A stretch of 64,000 nucleotides of DNA from Pratylenchus scribneri. Lineage: Eukaryota; Nematoda; Chromadorea; Rhabditida; Pratylenchidae. Of the stretch, positions 11,701 through 23,700 are shown piece after piece. The DNA is taken from contig JAQSEB010000063.1 of the NCBI GenBank assembly GCA_030063045.1, forward strand, positions 496,001 to 560,000, written 5' to 3'. The notes beneath the pieces were generated by a model. The model saw only the letters and a program-made list of their open reading frames with translations, did not search any database and was not told the DNA's origin. The first letter of the stretch is position 1. Every line of letters begins with the position of its first letter. The position numbers and the translations under genes were made by a program.

Positions 11701-14700
11701 TTAAATTTAAATTATTATGCAATTTAAATTTGAATTAAAATGTAAGAATTATTCAGTAATATTTTTGCCATTTTTAAGAATTCGGAATTTTAAAAATGAT
11801 TTACATCAACGCCAACAATGACTTGTTGAATACTTTTTGATGTTTGAGCAACAGGTTTGCCGGAAGTAACCAATTGAGGACGATGATGGCATTCCACGGA
11901 TTGGGTAGGGGGATTGGGGCCATCGGGCGAAGTTGGCTGGGAGGAGGCAGTGGGCATCGTAGCTGAATAGACTTCGTCCATGGTCACCTCTTGGGCTTGC
12001 AAAATTGCCTTAAAAATACATTGGAATATAAATTATTTTTTCTTATTTAAATATTAATAAAATAATGAAAAATTAATTTTAATTTATATGAAAAACCTAA
12101 ATTAATTTTTTAATTAAAAAAAATTAACTTTATTTTTTAAATTTTTCCAAATTTTTTGAAAACCATAAAAATTATTTCTTAATAATTTCATAAATTCCGT
12201 CGGAATAAGTATGAAATAATTCGAAAATAACAATTGCCACATCCATAAATAAATAAAAAAAAATTAAAAAATATTCAAAAATATTATAAAAATAACTATC
12301 GACCTGTAGATGTACATTGTTGAGCAAATCAAGCAATTCCGCTGTTTCGGCACTTTGTGGAATGGAAAGAAGCTCTTTGCGTGCTTCTCTCAACGATCGT
12401 TCGGCGCCTCGATTTGTTGATGCCGATGGTCGAATTCCCTCGCTTCTTATTCGATCGTATAACTATTTTTGGGAAGATAAATTTAATTATTAAATTTTTT
12501 TATTTATAATTTTTAAATATTTTTTAATAATTTCCTGCACGATTTCTCGGGAATTTTTTCAAAAATCCTCTTCAGAAAAATAATTTATTTATTCCGACTG
12601 CTTGGAAAAATTTATGAGTTGCATGTAGGCATAAAAAATTAATTCAAGATTCAGCCCATAAAATTATTTTTGAATGATTTTTTATTATTCCAATTAAATA
12701 ATATTTTTTAAAAATAACCCAAATTTTCACTCGAAAAAATTATAATAAAAAATTTAAAATATTTTTAAATATATTTTATAATTATTATATTAATTATAAT
12801 TTTTTAAAATTTTCTCTTTAATTTTTTTAATAACTTCAATGTTTAATAATAAAAATTCAATTTCTTTTCAAATTCAAACCAATAAATATTAATAGAAAAT
12901 GAAGAAGTGACAAAAATGCTTTTAAAGATGATTTGCGTATATTTAAATGGACAGCCGTTGGCCCGTAAGTCGGGCATTGAGTAAATGAAGTGCGCGCCCA
13001 TCGCCCGCATCAAAACTGTCCACCAAATGAAGTAACAACATTGAGGGCATATGGACGGCAGCGGCCGCGGTGAACAATAATTCCGAATGTTGGCGACGAC
13101 GAAGGCGGACCAAATCAGCAGCCGGGTCCACTGCCTAATTTAAAATATTTTTAGGATCATTCCACTATTTTTCTTGGAACAAAAAGCCTATTATAGTTCA
13201 ATTAATATGAAAATCCTCGATAATCATTTATCTTTGTAAAAGTAACTATTTTTTGTAAATTTGGTCTAAGTTCGATTCCATTTGTAGGTTAAAAATTTTA
13301 ATAAATCAAAATTCAAAAATAATAAATAAGAACAACATAAGCTCTCACTTTTTTATGGGTTCAAAAAATATTTTAAATTATTTGATTTGGAGTTCGATAA
13401 TTAAAATGTCCACCAGAACTAAAATGAATACGTAAGTTCAGAGTAGGACCTAATTCCTATTGTAAAATAGGGTCACTATTCTAATTCGACTTCAACTCTG
13501 TCAGACTGGCCTGTTCCTGGCAACAACTTGTTGCGCAACACCCACAACAGCAACAAAAACAACGACCCCTTCGGCACCAATTTGGCCGGTCCGAGCACAA
13601 ACCGCCCAGGCAAATTACGCAAAGACAAAAACCGAAAAATGCGCCAAGGATTAGAGCAAAAAGTGCAGCAGATTCAGTGTTGAAGAGGAAAAGAAATGCG
13701 GGAAATGTGGTAGAGGTGGCTGTGGAAAGTTGATCTTCTGTGGCGGCGGATTGACGCAATAAATCGTTGGAAGTTGAATTATTTGCGAACAGAAGAAATT
13801 GATGAGTGTTTGTGGTTGCATTGAAAATGATTGGAGGCATGGAGCATGCGCACTTTATTTATTTTCTTGGGGCGCGGCAAAAAAAATTAAATTGTTTTTG
13901 GGCTGGGAATTTTAATTAAAAATTAGAAAAAATTCAAGGAAAAAAATTTTGGAGGTTGAAGTTTTTGATCTATTTAGAAGAGATTTTATACTATTATATT
14001 GTGTTATTATTTTACTGTTATCAAATTTTAATAAAATTAACTTAAAGAAATGTGTAATCTTCTAGTATTGGAGGTTGTAGATTCAATTTATATACCATTT
14101 GTACGGTATAAAATTAGCTATGAAAGTAAAGTATGGGTCATTGTTGGATAATTATCAATAAAATCACAATTTTTCCTTAAATTGTGATTTTTTACCTTAA
14201 TTTTGGAACATTGGGAAATGCTTAAATATATAAATATTATCTACCTACAGAATGCAGATGTTTTAAAAATTAGATTGGTTTGTAGTTTGTACTTATTTTT
14301 TGATTTTATTTAAATTTATTGATCATCTTTCTTTTAAATTTTGAAAAATTTCGAATAATTATTTTTTAATATTAATTTGTTTATTTAATAAATTTATGAG
14401 ACGCAAATGTAAGTTAATTCTTAATAATCTATACGTAGATTTTGAAAAAATAAAAAGCTTCATTGATGGAGGATTAATATTAGAGCTAGAGATAGTGAAA
14501 TGATAACCTCTCCCTGAATGACATTAACCCTCTAGCGAATAACTTATTATGGTCAGCTTCACGTTTCCGTATTCTATTCAAAAAATCTGCAGGTAGATAA
14601 TACGTAAGTACCAAATGCTTTCAGTATTATTTTGTAGTAACTAATTTTATGCCGAACAAAATGCTATAAAAATTGAATCAGCAATTTTACCATCATCAAA

Positions 14701-17700
14701 ATTAAATTATTATACTAACAATTTTATAAAAGCCAGAATTCCCATCAGATTTTTATTTGGAAGTGGGATATTAATTTACAAAAGTTGAAGAAACTATTGA
14801 TGAGATGCGAAAACTCAAATTAATAAGAAACATTTTCTATTTTGGCTTGAAGTAAAATATTGTTGATGGAAAATAAAAATTGTTCTAGAGTCTAGGCAAA
14901 CGTTTCTGCTATAAGCAAATTGATAAGAAAAAAACGGAAAAACGCAAAAAGAAGAAAGTAAAAATTGATATGAAAATGAACGTAAAAGATGGGGAAATTC
15001 GATTATATGAATAAAAGGGAAAAAGGAACTCAGTCGGTGAATTGCCGAAATTGTGGGCCATAGAAAATGAGGGATAAATGGCCAATGGATGGAGGAAAAT
15101 GATGGGAAAAATTGAATTTTCGATGGCCTACGCAATAAATGCCATCGGCATAGGGAAGAATGGAAAATGGATGAGAATTTGGAATGAGCGAGGAGAAAAT
15201 TACCCTCATCTTATTTTTTGCAAAGGCAATTTTATTGGATTTTTTTTCTATTTAAGAAGTAGGATTTCATGAAAGCATCGAAAAGAAAACATTTTTTTCA
15301 AATTAATGAATTATAAAAAAATATTTATGGATTTAATAATTAGAGAAAAATTAGTTGATTAAATTTTTATAAATTAAAAAGGTGCTAAAAAAATGAATGA
15401 GGAAATTTAGTATATCATTTTTTAATTAAACTTGATAAAAACAGAATAAATAATATTTTATCAATTTATAATTGGAAAAAAAATAATTGAAAAACAAATA
15501 ATATTTTTTAAAATTTTTTGAATTAATTTTAAATTATATAAATATTATTTGTTCCATTTATTTGCTTAATAATATTTTAGATTTTACCATTCTTTTTTGT
15601 TGATATTTTGCATCCCATAAACATTTAATAATAAATTAAACATAAAAATTTATTAAAATGTTCAAAAAGTAAAAAAGCAACGCAAATATCCAAATCGAAA
15701 TAATAAATTAAATTAAAAATAAAAAATAAAAATGAATTTGATCAAAACTAAAATAAAATTTTTCCAATTTTAATTTTTTCAATAATAAAATTTTGATTCA
15801 TTACTTATTTACATTTATAAATTATTAAATTTGATAAAAACTGAAAAAATATAAATTCCCTAAAATTTAAATTTTTCCACTTTCTTTTTGAAATATTTTC
15901 CCGTTATTATTTTGTTTACCTCATATGGAACACTTAAATTTGATAGAATGAATTGTTGTTGATGATGTTGTCGATGTTGGAAATGATGGTCACAAAAACA
16001 ATGGCAAGTCCTCTTGATTTGGTTGAGGATGGGCCGTGGTGGTCTTGTGGAGGAAATTTTCCTTTCCCCACTATTTTGATCGTCCAAATAATAATTCATT
16101 TGAAAATTTTGTAGCTTATTAACCCATAAATTTTTGTCAACAATTTTTATATTGGCTAAATATTAATATTTAATTTTATTGTAGCGCGATTTAAAGGAAA
16201 AAAATATTTAAAAGGAGATAAGAGGAATTTTAAAGATTTCTAAAATAAATTTACAAATGAGAGGAACACATTTAATAGTGCAATATATTTTTCTTCTTAT
16301 TAGCTTAAGAAAGAATAGTAAAAAATTTACATTGGGAAATTATGGCTAAATTTAAAAACAATTTTTTGATTATTTTGGAATTTTTCAGTAATTATATTAT
16401 GGCAAAATTGTCAAATTCGATATCAAAAAATGACTGTATTAGTGAAAAATATTTCACTTTTAAAATAGACTAGTCTAAAAATTTAAATAAAAAATTAAAA
16501 TTCGTATAAAAATCAAAAATCCTATTTATTAGTCATTATTTCGGGATAAAGAAATTAATTTATTGCCTTAACATCTGCTGCCAGAAGGATTATAGCACTT
16601 AAATATATTTAATGTTATGTAAGGAGGGTTCATTCAAATGGAATCCGTGAAAAGTTGTTGGGGGAATTGATGGAGATGGAGGAAATCAAACGAAAAAATT
16701 TGGAGTCCCGGCTCTTGGGTGTCGGCTGATCAATTTTGCCAACTATTTTCCCCTTATATCTTCTTTTCTTCTATTTCATATTTATTTTGCCTCGGATTTT
16801 TTCTAATCGATCTTCCTTTTTCTTTTTGTCAGCCGATTGACTGCTGGGAAAAGCAAAGGAAAGAGGGCCAAAAGGGTTTTGGTTTAAGGATGCCTTGGTG
16901 GCCCCAAATCCAATTCTTCTACCTTCCAATTGTTGAGATGGAATTTGGAGGAAGGAAGCATCAAGAAAACCCTATGCCAATTAATCAATTGTCGTCGCCC
17001 CAAGGAATAAGTTTGTGGAAAATAATCGAATTGGGAAATGGATCAAGAAAAATTGATTAAAAAGAAAATGATCCTTTTAATTTTTACACTTGTCTTTTTT
17101 CCAGAAATAATTTTAACCATTTTATGGTTTATCCAGTTATCTCTTCCAGAATTAATTTTCCTATACTTTGGAAATTTTGAACCTTAAAAAATATTTTTTC
17201 TCTTTAAGAAAATCTTCATATAAGAATTAAGCTAATAAGAAATAATTTTCTTGTTAAATTATAAATCTTTAATTTTTATTTTAATTGATTGATAAAAATG
17301 AGGGAGTCTAAAATATTCAAAAATAATAAAAGAATTGATCGTTTTTTTTAAATAGGAATAGCTAAAACCATCCAATGTTTATATTTCCTTTAAAATTTTG
17401 ACCATATGGGCAAAAGAGAAAGCTTTGTTTGTCTGTAGAAAAAATTGGAAAGATTAGTAGTGGAAGGAAAGAATGCATTAAATAATTTGTATTAATTTTT
17501 ATTAAAAAAAAAATTAAAAAATAGCCGTCAATTTTGGATGAGACACAAAAAGGGTTAATAAAAATGTGCATACGCAATACGCGCATAATTCTTAAGAAGG
17601 AGTTTGGAATTGGAAGATGGAAGCAGAGAAAGAGCAGCAGAAAAAGAAAAAATTTTCATAAAAGAGGGGCTATGCTTCGCGCTCTTCCATTGGGCCAATA

Positions 17701-20700
17701 CATAAAGTGGAAAAAAGAATGGGGAGAATATTCAAAGAAGGGAATGGGGAAGAGCGAAAGAAATTTGGTGGTTGGCCAACGGGCCAAAAGGGCCTCTGCA
17801 GCACAGGGCGAGAATTTGGGTGGCGAGGGGATTGGCACACAAACACAAAGGAATAGGCCACATTTCTCGATGGGCCAAGGAAGGGGGAGAAAAGGGGCGA
17901 ATTTGGCAAACAATCGATGACAAAAGTAAGGAGGGGGAGAATTCCCGCAAGGAATTAGGGAGAAGGGAAGAAAGAAGGGATTGTGCCAAAAGGAGGAGAA
18001 GCTGGAATGAGCAGCTTCTCCTGGAAATGGCCAAAAGGATGAGGCGATGACAACACAAACACACATTTGGCATCCATAAATTTGGGCAAGGATGGAAAGA
18101 ACCCTTTTTGGCATTATTATGTGTGCTCAATTCAATGAGGGAGGAAGGAAGCGAATTGTTCGACAAGTGCTCATTCAATGACCCTCACTCATTTTTATTC
18201 TTATCGAGTGGCCGGTCGATGATGGTTTTAGGCGAAAATAATAAATGGAGGAGTGTTGAATTTAAAGGGAAATATATGGTATTTTTGAAATTTAGAATGC
18301 TAATTGATTGGACATATAAATAATTGGGTAATTGTGGAGTTTAAAGTCCTATTTTATGGTCAAAAAAACAAATGAGAAGGAAAAATAAGGGTCTCCTTGT
18401 CCACTTATTAAGAGTGTAGGAATAGGTTTTAGATATTCATGATATAATTTTTATCCAATATACTATCCCTGGATGACCCTAGGCCTAATCCTAATGAGAC
18501 CTAGGTAGGGGACAACTTCACTTTTGTTTTTTGTAAGCTTGATCTTGACTAAAAAAAGTGGACTCAAACTCCAAAAGTAATACTAAATGTGTAAGTTAAG
18601 TATTCTTTAAGGCAAAATAAAAAAGAATAGAAATATGAAGACTTTTTTGAAATTTGATAGTAAAAAATGATTGAAGAATGAGAGAGCATTGATGCGTGAC
18701 TCACACGTCACACCGTCCAATATAAAAAAGGGCCACCCGCAAAACAATGGAATTCGTAAAATTAAAAATCGTGACAAGGAAAATGATGATGGGGTATGGG
18801 GAGCAAACGAAAACAATAGGTAAGAATTTCGCATTTATAAAACCAAAAATTTTTACTTTTGATGCGATAAATAAATGAATTTGCTGTGATTCAATGACGG
18901 GAATTTTTATATAAATTTTAATTTTTTATGTATCGTGCGACTAATTCATTTATATTTATGATACCTTCTTTAAAAATTTTTATAACTAGTAAATTTTTAC
19001 GGATTACATTTTTTCGTAAAATAATTTTTTGCAATTAACAAGAACAAAGATTTCAAAAAAGAGAATTTATTATGATACATTGGAATTTAAATTATTTTTT
19101 ATAATTAATTTCTTAATTTTATTTTTTAAATTTTTTGATGTATCCATTGTTGTGCGTATATTCTTTTAAATTTGTTGAAATTAATTAAATTAAATAAATA
19201 TTAAATTCTAAATTTTTTATGAGATGCATTTATCAATTTTTAAATTTAATTTTTTTTCTTTTTTTTGTGTCGGATGATACATTTTATATATTTGAATGTA
19301 TTTTTAATTTATTATATCCAAATTAAATTCTAAATTTTTTATGGGATGTTTATATATTTTAAAAATAATTTTTTAATTATTTAATTTTAAACAAAATAAT
19401 TATAAAAACCAACCAAGAGTAATTCATGCAACATTGCATCATTGAAGACATCCTCCAGTAATTCCCTTCTTTGCTGTTCAACTAATGCTGCATTTTCCAT
19501 TTGTAGATCCTCATCCGCTGATGATGATGATGGAGTTTTTATGGGGAATGTTGTGCCAGAATGGAATGTTGTTTGTTGTTGAGAATTTAATGGCATCGTC
19601 AAATCAGTCAACACGCACATTTGATCCTGAAAAATGATTTAATTTAATTAATAAATTTTATTTTATTAATAATTTTATTAATTTATAAATAAATTTCAAT
19701 ATAATTTTTATTGTAAAATTTTGTTGAAAACACCATAGCTGATAAACTTTTAAAAAAAATTTTATTTAAATCTAATTTTAAAGAAAGAGAAATTAAATTA
19801 ATTTATGAGTTGAAAAATTTTATGAAAAAATTAAAAGATTTTAGAAAAATATAAATTAATTTTCCTGGCACTCTAAATTTATTTAATTATTTAATAATTC
19901 ATATTTAAAATTACTAAAAATTTTATTTTTTAAAATAATTGTTATTGAATATTTATTAAATATTTATTAAAATATTTTTTATTTTGTATGCACATGCACA
20001 CACATCCCATTTGATTAAATAAAAGCAAATTTAAATTTAAATTAAAGGAGCAAAAATTAAATTATTTTATGGGATTAAATTTTTATTAAAAAATTATTTT
20101 TTTTGCAAATTAATTAATTTGTTTAATGCTCTAGCAATTAAATACTTCATTAATTAAACTTTTTTTATATTTTCTTGTCTCACCAACGAAGCCAAAACTC
20201 GCTCAACTCCCAGCATTGACAAAGGCGGGTGCTTTTGATCATTTATTGACGGTGTTGTTGAAATTGATGGCGATGTAAAATTTGTCCTTGGAAATTTATT
20301 AATGACATTGGCACATTTTTGGGCAGGAGCAGTCTTCGATTTGATCAGAGAAATTGGGGCCAAAGGCGGGGGAAGGCACTCAAAATCGCAGGAATCACCA
20401 CCGGGTAATAATTGATGAGGAATGGGATGAGAGACAATTGGGTGATTTGATGAGGTGAGGAAGGCTGGCAAAGAAGCAGCGTCATTATTCAATCTCCTTG
20501 GCAATGTTGTTGGCGGCAACAATGTGCAAAGGGCAGAATTGATAGCAGAAATGATATTACTCTTGAATTGAAAATTATTTTAAGAAAATTTGTGAAATAT
20601 TTTTAATAAATTTTTAAAAAATTTAATGTGATCTAATCTAAATAATGAAATTTGTAAAGGTTTCTTTTTTAAATTTTATTTCTTTTTCAATTAGGTAAAT

Positions 20701-23700
20701 GAATCACATAAAATATTTTTGTTATAAAAATATCAAATTAATCAATTAAAAAATGATTTTAAAATTGATCATGGCCAATATAACTTCAAATCAAATATAA
20801 AATTAATAATAAATTAAAATAAATAATGCAAATGAAGACTATTTAAAGTTTTGCTCTTGTATTCTTTAACTCTAAAAATATAAAATTTAGGAGAATGTGA
20901 ATTGAAAATTTGAAAAAAAAAACATTTTAATAATTTTCTTTTACTTTTTTAAAGATTTTTTCCTATGGGAATTAAGTCAAAGTAATAAATTATTATAATA
21001 AAATTTAAATTAAAAATTCTTCTAAATTATATATTACTTTTAGGCGTCGCCTTTGATTGTACCGGCGCACATTTTCGATGGTTTCGCTCAAATGTGTCCT
21101 CAAAGGAACTTGTTTTCGGGCCAACCAGTCATGTTTTAATGCTTCCTCCGATGTCAACCTTTGATTCTCATCTACCCTCAGCAATCGCCGTAACAAATCT
21201 TTGGCTTGTTCACTGATTGTGGACCAAACAATGCCGGAGAGCTGTAAAATAAAAATATTATTTTAAAAATTTTGGTGTTAATTTAACACTGAATAATAAA
21301 ATTATCAAACAAATTAAATTAAAATGATAAAAATAATAGTAATTAATATTTTCATTTAAAAGAAATCAGAGATCTTAGATTTCACAATTAGAGCCTAATG
21401 TAATAAAATTAATTTTTCCATGAAGGAAAAATTCTCAAATTAAATAATACGTTATTCGTTCGCATTAAATCTTACGGAAAATTGGCCAGTGGCAATTTGA
21501 TGGAATACTTCCTCAGGCCTCCCTGTAAATGGCACACGGCCCGATAGGAGCACAAAGAGTACGACACTTAAATAATTCAAAAATTTATTAAAAATTTAAA
21601 CTCAAAAATATTAAATATTCTCACCCAACACTCCACAAATCCGCTGGCTTCCCATATTCACGGCCTGCTACAATTTCTGGTGCCATAAATTGTGGGATGC
21701 CAATTCGGCCTTAAAAAATGAAATTTTTAGATGACATTTTCAAAAAATAAAATATTAAATAAAAAATTCTTTGAATAAATATTTAAATAAATACTTAATT
21801 GAAAAATTTAAAATGAATTTAAACTTATTTTTAATTTAATTTTTTAAATCATCCCATTTTTTTGCTCTTATTACCAGGTGCACATCTCGCATTGTTGGAT
21901 GCCAGCTTTTGAGCAAGTCCAAGGCCACGTACTTTCAATGATGCATTGTTCTCTTTGCTGAGAAAAATTTGCATATTAATTTTTCTAGTTTTGTAATTTT
22001 TTTAAAATCATTTTATGTTGAATGTTGCCGACCTAATTTTGTTTCCTTATTATTTAAATCCGAAATATAATAATTTTCTTTCAAATAAATTTTATGAGAT
22101 TCAAAAAAATAATTTTTTCTCAGTTTATTTTTTTTCCCCGATTAAAATGTTATATCTAATAATTTTAATGAAAACTAACTTATAATTTTCTAAATAATCA
22201 GTAATCATAATCACCGATTTCAAATTTTTAAATTAAAATTTTATATTCGTCTTGAAGTCGTGGTAATGTAATTTTGTATTAATTATTCAATTCAGTATGA
22301 AATATAATTTTAAACATGAATAAAATTTATAAGATTTAAAAATAATTTTTCCTTTAGTTTTTAAAATCACTAATGAAAAATACTGATGTCTAAATTTGTA
22401 AGAAATATTATTACATTTTACATTAGTAATTAAATTTAAGAATTAAAATTTTTTAAATTTTAATTTAAAAATTATTTCTTTTCGTCATGAATTTTGTTGC
22501 GAATTATAATTTTTAATCTAATTAAAACCGAATAATAAATTTTTATTAATTCCTAATAAAGTTTATGAGATTTAAAGTAATTTTTTGATTATTGTTTTTT
22601 CTAAATTTGATTGAATTATGTAATATATATAAAATTTTTAATTTTTTAATAAAAATAAATTTTCTGAAAATAATATGATGAAATTATTTTATTTTCAAAT
22701 TTTAATTTTTTAAATATTTTTTAATTCGTTGCCAACGGAAGAAATATTTTATCCCTACTTAAATTTGATCATTATTTTATTATTTTTTTCCAGATAATAT
22801 TTATGAGATTAAAAATTAATTTTTTCCTAAATTATTTTTCCTCACTTTGCCAACAACAAATTATGCGGCCGAATATCACGATGTACTATATTTTGTGCAT
22901 GCATGAATTGGACAGCTTGAATAAGTTGGCGAGTGTAATGGCTGGCCACCGCTTCACTATAAATGAATCCAGCTGCCGCTCTCCGCACAATCTCAAAGCA
23001 AATGTCCTGCCCGTCGACCCATTCAAAGACCTGTGGAAAATTATGATGAAACCATTTTTTACAAATTTTTAATTATTTCGATGTCCTTGCGGGTCTTTTT
23101 TTTATCAATTTTAAATTATTTCTTCTTAATTTATAATAATTTATTCCTAATTATTTTATGAGTTTAATTTTTTATTTAATAAATCTACTTTCCTTTATTA
23201 CTTTATTTGTTTCATTTAAAGTTTTAAATTTTAATAATAAATCAAAAAAGCGCGATTCCCAATTTATGAATAAATTCATGAAATTTTTAATATATTTTTT
23301 TTTAAATTTTTGTTCCAATTTTACTATCCGCCCTTTTATATTTTAAATTATTTCCCTTCTTTATTTAATAATTTCTTTTCCAAATTATTTTATGAGTTTA
23401 ATTGTTTATTTTTTTTTAAAAACTGAACTCATAATTTTTTCTCATTTTTTTCACTTAAATTTCTAATTAAATATTAAATTATCAAAATGCCTTTAAATTT
23501 GACATCAATATTTGAAATATAAATTAGAAAAAATAAATGAATCTTATAATTATAAATAAATCATATTCTATCAACATTTATTTTCAAATGATTTTACATT
23601 GTATAAATCTAAGATGAGATAATATATTATTAATTAAATTTAATCAAATGACAACAGATTTTGTTTGTTTCATTTAATAATAATCAATTTATTTACCATA

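Larger units (their letters stand above)
11135..20561 (-). other. lin-2: lin-2 exons 9-13: linker, L27 domains, pre-PDZ linker
   Basis: Exon 9 (20184-20561) starts [11 protein letters not shown], aligning with GAVLAAVSS of CASK. It carries about 110 low-complexity residues and ends GVERVLASL. Exon 10 (19414-19626) continues DQMCVLTDL and ends [11 protein letters not shown]. Exon 11 (12304-12462) begins [12 protein letters not shown]. Joined, these recreate the L27A helix that reads VLDSLEEIHALTDC and HLHTLLDLYDKI in CASK. Exon 11 also supplies most of the second L27, and exon 12 (11805-12008) its end, [15 protein letters not shown]. Exon 13 (11135-11340) is a Ser/Gln-rich linker. The L27 units are the known LIN-7 and Dlg-family binding surface. 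Intron 10 (12463-19413) is the only very long intron of the gene. Confidence 0.9.

Noticed and set aside
17534..18178. Several overlapping frames of 71-152 codons on both strands
   Set aside because: Composition-driven by purine-rich DNA; both strands are open at once, no splice partners, no recognisable protein.
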